From contig MDLA01000126.1 of the NCBI GenBank assembly GCA_001730015.1, forward strand, positions 186,001-250,000: 64,000 nt of DNA. Reading direction: 5' to 3'. Origin of the DNA: Chromatiales bacterium (ex Bugula neritina AB1) (GTDB taxonomy: Bacteria; Pseudomonadota; Gammaproteobacteria; Granulosicoccales; Granulosicoccaceae). The translations under genes and the position numbers were made by a program. Under the pieces are notes generated by a model, which saw only the letters and a list, made by a program, of their open reading frames with translations, was not told the origin of the DNA and did not search any database. This document shows, piece after piece, positions 37,829 through 49,567 of the stretch. Position 1 is the first letter of the stretch. Every line of letters starts with the position of its first letter.

Positions 37829-40654
37829 TCAGGTAAACAGGCGCGGCTCCCCGCTGCCTTCTACATTCTCTACACAGCGGCCGCACAGTTCCGGATGTGT
37901 ATCGTCTGTGCCCACGTCAGTTCTGTGATGCCAGCATCGCACGCATTTGGCATGGGTTGAAGCGCTGGCGCTTATCCACAGTTCGCCGTTATCGATTTCA
38001 GCTTGAGTAGCCGCTGTTGTTTTTGATTCCAGTGGATTCAGTGTGGCGTAGGAAGTTATCAGAACAAAGCGCAGTTCGTCCTGCAACTTGCTGAGAAGGT
38101 CGAGTATTTCCTGATCGCAGTACAGAGTAACTTCTGCATCCAGCGAAGAGCCGATCTTGCCATCAACACGCAGTACCTCAAGCGCGCGTGATACCTCAAT
38201 ACGTATTTCAATAATACGGTCCCATTCATTGCCTGATAGCAGTGAACTGTCGGGAAGGGCCGCCAGCTCGGTGTAGTAGGTTTGGGTAAAAATGGTTTCG
38301 CTGTGATCTCCCGGTAGCTGGCGCCAGATTTCTTCAGCGGTAAAGCAAAGGACAGGCGATATCCAGCGCGTCATGGCTTCGGCTAGATGGTACATCGCGG
38401 TTTGTGCTGATCTTCGTGCGTGACTGTCAGCCTGTGTTGTGTACTGCCTGTCTTTGACAATATCCAGGTAGAAGCCGCCGAGCTCGGTAGTGCAGAAGTT
38501 ATGTAACCGCTGATACACCGTATGAAATTGATAATTTTCAAAGGCCTCGCAGATGTCCTGCTGCAGGCTTCCAGCGGTGGCAACAGCCCACTGGTCCAGA
38601 GCGAGCAGATTGTCTGAGGCAACCAGATGCTCAGCAGGATTGAATCCATTTAGATTCGCCAGCAAAAAGCGCATGGTATTGCGGATACGTCTATAGGAAT
38701 CGGACATGCGATTGAGAATCTCATCGGAGACGCTCATCTCGCCACGGTAGTCTGCAGAGCAGACCCATAAGCGAATAATATCTGCCCCCAGTGTTTTCAT
38801 GACCTTCTGCGGTGCAATGACGTTGCCCACAGACTTGGACATCTTCCGTCCCTGTTGATCGACGGTGAAACCATGGGTGAGTACTTGCTTATAGGGTGCG
38901 ATGCCATTGATTGAAACACTGGTCAGGAGTGAAGAGTGAAACCATCCTCTGTGCTGATCAGAGCCTTCCAGATACATATCTGCCGGATAAGCGTATCCGC
39001 GATCCTGCAGTACATGTGAGTAGGTTGTTCCGGAATCGAACCAGACATCCAGTACATCAGTCGATTTTTCATAGTGCTCTGAATCATCACCGAGGAAATC
39101 GGCCGTCGTTAAATCAAACCATGCCTGTATTCCGCCCTGTTCAATCTTCGCAGCGGCACGCTCCAATAGATTCAGGGTATCGGGATGTAAGTCACCGCTT
39201 TCCTTGTGAACAAATAAAGTGATCGGTACACCCCAGAAACGCTGCCGTGAAATACACCAGTCCGGCCGTTTTGCGATCATGCCATCTATACGCGCCTCGC
39301 CCCAGGCGGGCACCCAGCGTACCGTTTTAATAGCCTCTAGAGAATTGTCGCGCAGACCTTCCTTCTCCATGCTGACGAACCACTGTGGAGTTGCTCGAAA
39401 TATTATAGGCGTGTGGGTTCTCCAGCAGTACGGGTAGCTGTGCACGAAAGACTCGCTATTAAGCAGCTTGTGGTTTTCGTTCAGCTCATCGAGTATGTGC
39501 TTTTCAACCTTGTATACATGTTCACCGGCGAATTTTTCAACGTAGCTCTCGTAGGTGCCAGTAGCACCTACGCTGTTGAGGAGGCCCAGATCGTACTTAA
39601 TGCCGGTATAGAAATCGTCGACGCCGTGATCGGGTGCGGTATGTACCGCGCCTGTGCCTGCCTCGGTGGTTACGTAATCGCCGAGTACCAGCAGTGAAGT
39701 GCGGTTATAAAAGGGGTGCTGCAATAACTGGCGTTCCAGTGCGGCGCCATAGCAGCGTGAAATTTCTTTGTAGTTGTCACATTCGTAGCGTTGCATGCAG
39801 CTGTCTACCAGCTCAGCGGCGAACAAAATCACTTCCGGCCCCGAGCCCAGATCACATTCAACGGCGGCGTACTCGAGCTCCGGGTGTACAGCGACGCCCA
39901 GATTGCCCGGCAGGGTCCATGGAGTGGTAGTCCAGATAGCAACAGAAATAGGCAGCTCGGTGCGCGTACTATTGCACAGCTGATGGAACTCTTCGTTGTT
40001 TACCGCGCTGAACTTAACGTCGATCGAGGTTGAAGTTTTATCGTGGTATTCAACCTCGGCTTCAGCCAGAGCTGAACGTGCTCCGATGCTCCAGTAAACC
40101 GGTTTGGTGCCTTTGTAGACGTGCCCGTTGGCAATCATCTGGCCGAGTGCGCGCACAATGCCCGCTTCGTTTTCAAAGGCCATTGTCAGATAGGGATTCT
40201 CCCACTCGCCGAATACGCCAAGTCGTTTGAAGTCTTCGCGCTGACCTTCAATTTGCTGCCCGGCGTATTCACGGCAGCGCGCCCGGAATGTTGCCTCATC
40301 GATGTCTTCGCCCGGTTTACCGATCTCCGCTTCAACTTTGTTTTCTATCGGCAGGCCATGGCAGTCCCAGCCTGGTACATAAGGGGCGTCGAAACCATTG
40401 AGCTGCTTGCTCTTGATGATCATATCCTTTATGACCTTGTTTACAGCGTGGCCAATATGAATGTCACCGTTTGCGTAGGGAGGGCCGTCATGCAGAATGA
40501 ACTGCTTATCGCGCCCGGCTGAAGCTTCGCGAATTTTTTTGTATATGCCCATCTCTTCCCATTTGGCGAGCGTCTCGGGCTCGCGATTGGCCAGATTTCC
40601 ACGCATTGGAAAGTCTGTTTTAGGCAAATTCAGTGTTTGTTTGTAGTTACTCAC
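37829..40654 (-). CDS. ileS: Isoleucyl-tRNA synthetase
   Basis: The 941-residue class I synthetase has HIGH at 66-69 and KMSKS near residue 605. An editing CP1 domain lies between them ('[10 protein letters not shown]', '[15 protein letters not shown]'), and a C-terminal zinc finger 'CVRCWHH...CGRC' is near the end. Length matches the E. coli enzyme. It belongs to the ribF-ileS-lspA-ispH cluster, with 83 bases to ribF. Confidence 0.98.
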   Translation of the reverse strand: MSNYKQTLNLPKTDFPMRGNLANREPETLAKWEEMGIYKKIREASAGRDKQFILHDGPPYANGDIHIGHAVNKVIKDMIIKSKQLNGFDAPYVPGWDCHGLPIENKVEAEIGKPGEDIDEATFRARCREYAGQQIEGQREDFKRLGVFGEWENPYLTMAFENEAGIVRALGQMIANGHVYKGTKPVYWSIGARSALAEAEVEYHDKTSTSIDVKFSAVNNEEFHQLCNSTRTELPISVAIWTTTPWTLPGNLGVAVHPELEYAAVECDLGSGPEVILFAAELVDSCMQRYECDNYKEISRCYGAALERQLLQHPFYNRTSLLVLGDYVTTEAGTGAVHTAPDHGVDDFYTGIKYDLGLLNSVGATGTYESYVEKFAGEHVYKVEKHILDELNENHKLLNSESFVHSYPYCWRTHTPIIFRATPQWFVSMEKEGLRDNSLEAIKTVRWVPAWGEARIDGMIAKRPDWCISRQRFWGVPITLFVHKESGDLHPDTLNLLERAAAKIEQGGIQAWFDLTTADFLGDDSEHYEKSTDVLDVWFDSGTTYSHVLQDRGYAYPADMYLEGSDQHRGWFHSSLLTSVSINGIAPYKQVLTHGFTVDQQGRKMSKSVGNVIAPQKVMKTLGADIIRLWVCSADYRGEMSVSDEILNRMSDSYRRIRNTMRFLLANLNGFNPAEHLVASDNLLALDQWAVATAGSLQQDICEAFENYQFHTVYQRLHNFCTTELGGFYLDIVKDRQYTTQADSHARRSAQTAMYHLAEAMTRWISPVLCFTAEEIWRQLPGDHSETIFTQTYYTELAALPDSSLLSGNEWDRIIEIRIEVSRALEVLRVDGKIGSSLDAEVTLYCDQEILDLLSKLQDELRFVLITSYATLNPLESKTTAATQAEIDNGELWISASASTHAKCVRCWHHRTDVGTDDTHPELCGRCVENVEGSGEPRLFT

Positions 40655-40737
40655 CGTGAAGTCTCAGTAGTTCATTCAGTAGGTGTCCGGTGGGCTGGAA
40701 CCGGGTTGTCTAAAATTATAGTGTTCTTTGCTCTGTA

Positions 40738-41676
40738 TCAGGTATTGGCGTGAAACCAATTTCTGGCCGTTGCTTCATCGTCGCTAATGGCCCGTTTCAG
40801 GTCATCCAGAGATGCGAATTTTTTTTCGTCGCGAATTTTGTGTAAAAACTCTGCTCGCAGGCGCTGCCCGTAGAGGTCACCTGTAAAGTCGAGTAAATGC
40901 ACTTCAAAGGTAACACGAGCGCCGTTCACTGTTGGCCTCGCTCCGATATTAGCAATGCCGTTAACGCGTTCCAGCGCATTGCCAATGGCTACAGAAACCG
41001 CAAAAACACCACGCAGAGGCGGATTTGCTGTTGCAAGTGCAATATTTGCTGTTGGGAAGCCAATCGTGCGACCCAGCTGTGCACCCATTTCGACCAGGCC
41101 TTCTAAAGCATAGTGCCTGCCGAGCAGAGTTGCTGCGTTGATTAGTTTGCCGCTTTCCAGCAGTCGGCGTATACGTGTGCTGGAAACTCGATCGCCATCG
41201 TGATAGTGGGTATCTGCCTGTTGCAGTGTAAAGCTGTATTTCCCGGCAGCCTGTTGCAGAAGACTAAAATCTCCCTCGCGGTTACGACCGAATTTGAAAT
41301 CGTCACCCACCAGTAAATGCTGCACGTTGAGTCCGTTGATCAGTACCTGATTGATGAAGTCCGAAGCTGCTGTACCGGCCAGCTGTTTGTTGAATTTCAG
41401 CAGCAACAGCTGTTGTATGGACAGTGACTTCAAGGCCCGATACTTTTCGCGAAGATTCATCAGACGGGCTGGTCTTTTCTCAGCTGCTACAAAATACTCA
41501 GCCGGCAACGGTTCGAAACTGATTACGCAGGCAGGAATACCGAGCTGAGCTGCCGTTGTGCTCACTGATTCAACCAGATGCTGATGCCCGAGATGAACAC
41601 CGTCAAAGTTGCCGATGGTGGCGGCGACGCCCTGATGGTGCTTGCGAATATTGTGCAGGCCGCGAATCAATTCCAA
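40738..41676 (-). CDS. ribF: Bifunctional riboflavin kinase/FAD synthetase
   Basis: The 312-residue enzyme has the N-terminal FMN adenylyltransferase domain ('TIGNFDGVHLGHQ', 'VGDDFKFGRNREGD', 'SSTRIRRLLESG') and the C-terminal riboflavin kinase domain ('GRTIGFPTANI', 'GVFAVSV', 'FEVHLLDF'). It makes FMN and FAD. Its start lies 45 bases after the stop of murJ on the same strand. Confidence 0.96.
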   Translation of the reverse strand: MELIRGLHNIRKHHQGVAATIGNFDGVHLGHQHLVESVSTTAAQLGIPACVISFEPLPAEYFVAAEKRPARLMNLREKYRALKSLSIQQLLLLKFNKQLAGTAASDFINQVLINGLNVQHLLVGDDFKFGRNREGDFSLLQQAAGKYSFTLQQADTHYHDGDRVSSTRIRRLLESGKLINAATLLGRHYALEGLVEMGAQLGRTIGFPTANIALATANPPLRGVFAVSVAIGNALERVNGIANIGARPTVNGARVTFEVHLLDFTGDLYGQRLRAEFLHKIRDEKKFASLDDLKRAISDDEATARNWFHANT

Positions 41677-41721
41677 GTGAGAGAGGTCCGGTTAAAGCAG
41701 TCAGTCGGAGCTGAGATGGTT

Positions 41722-43293
41722 TTACATCGTCAGTTCGTGGGGGCGTACACCCAAAGCAGCCAGGGTGCAGCAATAGGTAATGATACCAATGATAATTATA
41801 CCGGTTAAGTGCAGTGCCCGCTGAATTGCCTGCATAGTTAACCAGCTTGATAATTCCGGTGTGATACTGGCGATTACCAGAGCCATTACGAGCGTTGCGA
41901 TAATCACTCTGACCAGCAACCGTATTGATTGCGTGCTGCACTGATAAGCTTTTTCACGTCGTAGTTGCCGATACAGCATTATGGCCTGCTGATTGGCTGA
42001 CAAAGCGGTTGCGAGCGCAAGCCCGGTGTGAGCTGCCGGTACTGACCAATACAGCATGCCGCCGACCAGCACGACGTTGTAACCCATATTACTGATCATT
42101 GCGATAATTCCGATACGCACCGGTGTTTTTGTATTTTGTCGAGAGAAAAACCCGGGTACGAGTATTTTTATGATAATAAATCCGGGCAGAGCAAGGGCAT
42201 AGGCGCGCAAGCTGTAAGTCGACATTCTGATATCTTCAGGGCTGAATTCTCCATAGCCAAACAATGTAGTGAGAATCGGGCTGGACAATAGCAACAAGCC
42301 GATTGAGCAGGGCAGGGCAACCAGCAGACCCAGTTTCATGCCCCAGTCCATTGTGAGCTGAAATTCGTTCGGTTTCGCATTTGCATGAATAGAAGACAGT
42401 CGTGGTAGCAGCACGGTGGCGATAGCGATGCCGAATATTCCTAGTGGGAATTCAACCAGGCGGTCTGCGTAGTAGAGCCAGCTGACGCTTCCGGCGATAA
42501 GAAATGAAGCTATAACGGTATCGAGCAGCAGATTAATCTGGGCAACTGAAGACCCGACGATGGCGGGTAGCATCAGATGCAGTATTTTTTGCACTCCACT
42601 ATTTTTCCAGCCCCATTTAGGCATCACCAGCAAACCGAGCCGCCATAGCGAAGGGAGCTGAAACAGAAGCTGTGCCATTCCGGCTGCGAATACGCCCCAG
42701 GCCAATGCGATAACCGGCTGTGGGAAAAATCGGGTCCCCCACAGCGCCGAGGTGATGAGGCTGATATTGAGGAATACCGGTGTGAAGGCCGGCACAGCAA
42801 AACGCTGAAAAGAATTCAGTACGCCGCCGGCGTAGGCGACCAGCGAAATGAAAAATATATAAGGGAAGGTAACCCGGAGCATTTGCGCAGTAAGCTGTTG
42901 ACGTTCGCCGCCGGCGTCAAAACCAGGTGCGAAAATGCCCACCAGCTGAGGGGCGAATACTGACCCAGCGATGGCCAGAACCAGCACAATAGCTCCCAGA
43001 GTGCCACTGACCTGAGCTGCCAGCGCCTTCAGGATATCCGGGCTGCGGGTTTCCTTGTATTCCGTAAACACGGGAACAAATGCCTGCGCAAATGCACCTT
43101 CAGCAAATAACCTGCGCAGGAAATTCGGTATTTTGAGCGCAACAAAAAAAGCGTCGGTCATCGGGCCTGCGCCCAGAACGATCGCGAATACCTGGTCTCT
43201 GATAAACCCGAGAACTCGCGAGATCATGGTCATAGCGCTGACGACACTGCCAGAACGTACAAGGCTGGGTCGATTCGGGCGGTGACTATTCAT
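41722..43293 (-). CDS. murJ: Lipid II flippase MurJ
   Basis: This polytopic MOP-superfamily protein has about 14 helices and 523 residues from ATG 43293; GTG 43308 is also in frame. Signatures are 'SRVLGFIRDQVFA', 'TDAFFVALKIPNFLRRLFAEGAF' and 'FYYADRLVEFPLGIFG'-type region ('LYYADRLVEFPLG'). It flips lipid II to the periplasm for peptidoglycan synthesis. It is divergent from rpsT, as in many gammaproteobacteria. Confidence 0.95.
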   Translation of the reverse strand: MNSHRPNRPSLVRSGSVVSAMTMISRVLGFIRDQVFAIVLGAGPMTDAFFVALKIPNFLRRLFAEGAFAQAFVPVFTEYKETRSPDILKALAAQVSGTLGAIVLVLAIAGSVFAPQLVGIFAPGFDAGGERQQLTAQMLRVTFPYIFFISLVAYAGGVLNSFQRFAVPAFTPVFLNISLITSALWGTRFFPQPVIALAWGVFAAGMAQLLFQLPSLWRLGLLVMPKWGWKNSGVQKILHLMLPAIVGSSVAQINLLLDTVIASFLIAGSVSWLYYADRLVEFPLGIFGIAIATVLLPRLSSIHANAKPNEFQLTMDWGMKLGLLVALPCSIGLLLLSSPILTTLFGYGEFSPEDIRMSTYSLRAYALALPGFIIIKILVPGFFSRQNTKTPVRIGIIAMISNMGYNVVLVGGMLYWSVPAAHTGLALATALSANQQAIMLYRQLRREKAYQCSTQSIRLLVRVIIATLVMALVIASITPELSSWLTMQAIQRALHLTGIIIIGIITYCCTLAALGVRPHELTM

Positions 43294-43345
43294 TGTACCG
43301 GACAGCACTCCGGCAATTCGTCAGATAAAAACAGGCTCGGATTGG

Positions 43346-43374
43346 TTGACAATGGTTGAGTCACAAACGATACT
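43346..43374 (+). promoter_or_regulatory. Sigma-70 promoter for rpsT
   Basis: TTGACA at 43346-43351 and GATACT at 43369-43374 are separated by 17 bases. The predicted start near 43381 leaves a leader of about 34 bases before the TTG codon of rpsT. Confidence 0.6.
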
Positions 43375-43414
43375 AGCGAGTTAGCTTTTGTAATTGTTTA
43401 TCCAGGAGATTGAG

Positions 43415-43675
43415 TTGGCCAACTCGCCCCAAGCCAAAAAACGCGCTCGCCAAGCCGAGAATCATCGTGCACGCAATGCAGGAATGCGCTCGATGATGCG
43501 TACGCATGTGAAAAAAGTAGTTTACGCAATTGAAGCGGGCGATAAAGAAGCCGCTCAGAGTGCTTATCAGGCTGCAGTGCCGGTACTCGACAGCATGGCC
43601 AGAAAAGGTCTGGTCCACAAGAATAAAGCTGCGCGGCACAAGAGTCGTTTGAATCAGCAGATTCGAGCCCTTTAG
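43415..43675 (+). CDS. rpsT: 30S ribosomal protein S20
   Basis: The 86-residue protein starts at TTG 43415, with AGGAG seven bases upstream, giving [13 protein letters not shown]. In E. coli rpsT also starts with UUG, and this weak start takes part in autoregulation, so the same control is plausible. Typical basic helices and '[13 protein letters not shown]' are present. It is encoded opposite to the flanking murJ and proB genes and converges on proB. Confidence 0.97.
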   Translation: MANSPQAKKRARQAENHRARNAGMRSMMRTHVKKVVYAIEAGDKEAAQSAYQAAVPVLDSMARKGLVHKNKAARHKSRLNQQIRAL

Positions 43676-43708
43676 TCGCCGCTGAATACCGTGATAGTGG
43701 CTGTCCAT

Positions 43709-45972
<2,264 letters not shown>

Positions 45973-45997
45973 TTAGTTGTGTGTAAGGGTTAAACAA

Positions 45998-46021
45998 AAA
46001 ACCCCGCAGGAGCGGGGTTTT
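45998..46021 (-). terminator. Intrinsic terminator after rpmA
   Basis: AAAACCCCGC and GCGGGGTTTT form a 10-bp stem with a 4-base loop. On the minus strand a run of six T follows, which fits termination of rpmA; the plus-strand T-run is four. obgE therefore needs read-through or its own promoter in the 46 bases before its start. Confidence 0.85.
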
Positions 46022-46044
46022 GCGTCAAGCGATTTGGAGAAGAC

Positions 46045-46302
46045 TCAGGCGTCTACAATGCTGACAAATTTACGGTTTTTCGGGCCGCCGGTATGAAATT
46101 TCACAAAGCCGTTTGCCTTGGCGAACAGTGTGTGATCCTTGCCAACACCTACGTTTGCGCCGGCGTGTACTTTAGTGCCGCGCTGACGAATGATGATGTT
46201 TCCGGCAAGTACAGCTTCACCGCCGAACTTTTTTACACCCAGTCTTTTTGATACGGAATCGCGTCCGTTACGGGTACTACCACCAGCTTTTTTATGTGCC
46301 AT
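46045..46302 (-). CDS. rpmA: 50S ribosomal protein L27
   Basis: The 85-residue protein starts at ATG 46302 with AGGA nine bases upstream and begins '[16 protein letters not shown]', the conserved L27 N-terminus that reaches the peptidyl-transferase centre. The frame runs a further 21 codons upstream without family similarity. rplU (L21), normally directly upstream, is not present between here and ispB. Confidence 0.97.
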   Translation of the reverse strand: MAHKKAGGSTRNGRDSVSKRLGVKKFGGEAVLAGNIIIRQRGTKVHAGANVGVGKDHTLFAKANGFVKFHTGGPKNRKFVSIVDA

Positions 46303-46551
46303 TGAATCAATTCCTGTAAGCAGGCGTGTCCGCCGGCCTGAGTATGACGCTAAAGCACGCCACACGATGTAATTTAAATGCTGATCAGCGCGAATATTGC
46401 GCCAAACGGTCTGTCAAAGCCAATATAATGTTGCGCCCGAAACCCGGAGGTTGCAGTATTGACGAGTTATCGATTCTGCGATCCGGGAAACGGCGTGAAT
46501 AAGTTGCCAGTCTCGATTTCGAAATGATCTGGAAACCGCAGAAAGCCCTAT

Positions 46552-46580
46552 ATAATAGAACGACCCTTATCATGAGTCAA
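46552..46580 (-). promoter_or_regulatory. Sigma-70 promoter for rpmA
   Basis: Read on the minus strand, TTGACT (46575-46580) and TATTAT (46552-46557) have a 17-base spacer. The transcript would start near 46545, giving a leader of about 240 bases before rpmA. A plus-strand TATAAT at 46551-46556, overlapping it, could serve ispB, but its -35 is poor. Confidence 0.6.
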
Positions 46581-46690
46581 TCGTTTGATCCCGCAATTGC
46601 CGTTGGTCCCAAATTGAAAAATCCGAGCTGTCTTCCAGTGGGTGTCATATGGCACCCCGTGTGGGTCAAAAAGCCCGGTTACTTTTCTCA

Positions 46691-47683
46691 ATGAGCGCAA
46701 CCAGCATTGATGCACTGACAGATCTGCAGATGCAAGGAGTCAACCAGAAAATCGAATCGGCGCTTCGTTCCGATGTTGCGTTGATCAGCCAGATGGGGGC
46801 ATACATCATTGGTGCAGGTGGCAAGCGACTGCGGCCCAGGCTAGTACTGATTTCGGCACTGGCCCATGATTACAAGGGTAAGCACCACCAGAATGTAGCG
46901 GCGATCATCGAGTTTATTCATACCGCCACATTGCTGCACGATGATGTAGTCGATTCCAGCGCGATGCGACGCGGGCAGGATACCGCGAATGCGGTGTGGG
47001 GAAACGAAGCGGCGGTACTGGTGGGTGATTTTCTCTACTCGCGCGCCTTCGAGATGATGGTTGAAGTAGGCAAGATGCGGGTGATGGAAATTCTCTCTGC
47101 TGCAACCAATACTATTGCAGCCGGAGAGGTAATGCAGTTGCTCAACATTGGCGAAGTCGATGTGAGCGTCGAGCGATACCTCGAGGTGATCGGTGCAAAA
47201 ACCGCCAAACTATTCGAAGCGGCGACACAGCTGGGTGCAGTACTGGCTTCTGCCAATGCAGAGGAAGAGCAAGCGATGGCCCTGTATGGCTCCCATCTGG
47301 GAATTGCATTTCAGCTCATTGACGATGCGCTCGACTACACCGCCGATAGTGGTGAACTCGGTAAGAACGCAGGCGATGATCTAGCCGAAGGAAAGCCGAC
47401 ACTGCCGTTAATCTACGCCATGCAGGACAGCGATGAGCAAACCCGTTCTATGGTGAGAAACGTGCTCGCTGAAAGCGCCGAAGGCAGGCAATCTGGTAGT
47501 AATGCGAAGCAATTGCAGGTTATTGTTGGCCTCGTTAAAGGGTCCGGGTCGATCGAGCGAACTTACAAGATGGCACAACAACATGTGGATGCAGCAATTG
47601 AAAGCATCCAGTCGCTGACACCGGGTATATATAAAGACGGATTGATTAATATCGCCGAGCAATCTATGGCGCGGCGCTTCTGA
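46691..47683 (+). CDS. ispB: Octaprenyl-diphosphate synthase
   Basis: Starting at ATG 46691 the protein has 330 residues and begins in register with E. coli IspB ('DLQMQGVNQKIE', 'GGKRLRPRLV'). The two Asp-rich motifs are 'LLHDDVVD' (about 82-88) and 'LIDDALDY' (about 209). It is a trans-polyprenyl synthase that makes the ubiquinone side chain, used by UbiA in this window. ATG 46649 is in frame, but the added residues have no match. It is divergent from rpmA. Confidence 0.95.
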   Translation: MSATSIDALTDLQMQGVNQKIESALRSDVALISQMGAYIIGAGGKRLRPRLVLISALAHDYKGKHHQNVAAIIEFIHTATLLHDDVVDSSAMRRGQDTANAVWGNEAAVLVGDFLYSRAFEMMVEVGKMRVMEILSAATNTIAAGEVMQLLNIGEVDVSVERYLEVIGAKTAKLFEAATQLGAVLASANAEEEQAMALYGSHLGIAFQLIDDALDYTADSGELGKNAGDDLAEGKPTLPLIYAMQDSDEQTRSMVRNVLAESAEGRQSGSNAKQLQVIVGLVKGSGSIERTYKMAQQHVDAAIESIQSLTPGIYKDGLINIAEQSMARRF

Positions 47684-47691
47684 CGCTCAAA

Positions 47692-49374
47692 TTACGTGCA
47701 ATAGCGTACGGTGCAGGGAGTCATGTTTTTTAAAGCGACGGTGATCAATAACAGAAACAGCAATTCCAGTAATTTTAATTCCGAAAATTGTCCGCCACCA
47801 CCGCTCGCTGATGAGGACGCCCCGCCGGAATTCGCATTGCCGGTAACCGTGTCAGAACCGGAACCATCATTGTTGGCAATGACAAGCGTGCCGGTCGGGG
47901 TTAGGTCGGTGGCGGCGATTAAAAATTCGGCGCTGTTGTTAATTGCTTGTGGATCGATAAAGCCAATTGCATCAAACGTGGCCAGTATGTTTTTCTCTTC
48001 ATTGCCTTCAGGTTGCAATTCAAAAATCAGGCTGTAACTCTCTTCTGGTGCGACTCGTGGAACCGGGCACGTAAGAGTGGTAGAGGATTCGATTTCACAT
48101 ATTGCCGGTGCAGCCGCGATAGAGGTGTTTTTCAGTTCCAGTTTAACCAGAGCCGCTGGCAATGCACGAAACTGATCAGTATTGGTCACAACCGCGGAGA
48201 TGGTTTGATCGTCGTTTTGAGTGAGAGTCAGAGCGGCGTCAATGGCATCGAGGTGACATCTGCTGAGTTCCAGCTTCCGGCTGATTTTTTCCGCGCTGCA
48301 TGACGAAAAGTTGTCGGTGGTAGTGGCGCTGATGTGTGAATACATCAGCTGATCTGTATTGTCTTTACATAGTTCGGTTTCATCATCGTGCAGCGCCCCG
48401 AGAGTGTGCCCCATCTCATGGGCTGTCAGCAGTACCGGGAATTGAAAGGGCAGTGAGATACTGACGTCATAGCCATCGATCCGGCAGGCGGCATCGATGT
48501 AGGCGAGTCCGACTGAGTCGTCGTCGGTTATCACGCCAGTGAACAAATGTACCATACCCAGATCGGCCTCTAGCTGGACCGCTCCGATTCGATAGTCGCG
48601 AAAATGTGCCAGGTTTTCCTCGAGGGAAAAATTTGCCAGGCCCAGGGTTGTATTGTCGGTGATCATGACCACGTGCTCGACTTTCAACGCCAGGCCGAAA
48701 TTCTCCCGGTATAAGCCGTCGACAGAATTAATTGTCGAGATTGCCTTGTTTAGACCGCGGCCAGCGTGTGCTTCATCGTAGAGATTGTCGATCACTATAG
48801 CGATGCGTGCCACTCGTGTGATAACTCCGGGCTTCGGCGTGAGTCCACTATTGATATCAATTTCCACAACTTCCTGAATCCTGCGTCCGGATTCATCGGG
48901 TTTGATTTTGGGAGGGTAGACAATGGTGTCGACCGCACTGGCCAGATGCAGCATGTGGCGGATCTGAGAAGGGTTCGGTACCTGCCCCTTGTTGGAGTCG
49001 ATGAAGTAGCGCTCTTTACCGGTATTAATAACACCATTGACGGACTCATTCTCAATGGTGATTCGCACCCAGGATCCGGGCATGTCTTCCACGATACCCG
49101 CAAATGCAATCTTGCCGCCGGGCGCTGAATCGAGAGACCGGCCACTATCGTCTGTGACCATGGCGCCCAGGAAAACAGGGCTATTGTTGAGTAATAGATG
49201 CTCCGTTCGATTGCCGAGCATCAGCGTTGTTCGATAATCGTAATCCTGCTGTTGCAGCTGTTGGTGCTGTAGCAGAGTGACTTCGAAAATACTCTCAGAG
49301 TGAACAGGCGTGATAAAACAGATGAGTAACAAAAGAGCTACTAAGCCATAGGTTTTGTATCTGATGAGTTTCAT
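47692..49374 (-). CDS. Secreted zinc metalloprotease (reprolysin-like) with C-terminal membrane tail
   Basis: I start at ATG 49374 (MKLIRYKTYG); an in-frame start 48 bases upstream is weaker. The signal peptide ends near VHSES. A propeptide-like region is followed by a metzincin domain ('ARIAIVIDNLYDEAH', zinc motif 'HEMGHTLGALHDDE', Met-turn 'DQLMYSH'). After a beta-rich region the C-terminus is Ser/Gly-rich, 'SASGGGG', then a hydrophobic helix, resembling GlyGly-CTERM tails of rhombosortase substrates. The final dozen residues ('KNMTPCTVRYCT') carry two Cys instead of the usual Arg cluster. It converges on ispB with eight bases between stops. Confidence 0.8.
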   Translation of the reverse strand: MKLIRYKTYGLVALLLLICFITPVHSESIFEVTLLQHQQLQQQDYDYRTTLMLGNRTEHLLLNNSPVFLGAMVTDDSGRSLDSAPGGKIAFAGIVEDMPGSWVRITIENESVNGVINTGKERYFIDSNKGQVPNPSQIRHMLHLASAVDTIVYPPKIKPDESGRRIQEVVEIDINSGLTPKPGVITRVARIAIVIDNLYDEAHAGRGLNKAISTINSVDGLYRENFGLALKVEHVVMITDNTTLGLANFSLEENLAHFRDYRIGAVQLEADLGMVHLFTGVITDDDSVGLAYIDAACRIDGYDVSISLPFQFPVLLTAHEMGHTLGALHDDETELCKDNTDQLMYSHISATTTDNFSSCSAEKISRKLELSRCHLDAIDAALTLTQNDDQTISAVVTNTDQFRALPAALVKLELKNTSIAAAPAICEIESSTTLTCPVPRVAPEESYSLIFELQPEGNEEKNILATFDAIGFIDPQAINNSAEFLIAATDLTPTGTLVIANNDGSGSDTVTGNANSGGASSSASGGGGQFSELKLLELLFLLLITVALKNMTPCTVRYCT

Positions 49375-49567
49375 TTTATTTACACCATGATTTACTTCAT
49401 CGTATTGCCTGGTCCCCTGCATTAGCTGGAAAAGTTCCTTTTATCCGGGATTTTCAGGCAACTCCTTTGTCAGTTATAGTAACAAGATATTGACAATTGG
49501 CTAGTAAATTGTGAACAAATAACCACAGTTTTCAGTGCGGGTTTTATTACCGTCATATGTAGTGAGT

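Noticed and set aside
46385..46573. 62-codon minus-strand ORF upstream of rpmA, considered as rplU
   Set aside because: The translation has no L21 features; it lies at the promoter and leader of rpmA.
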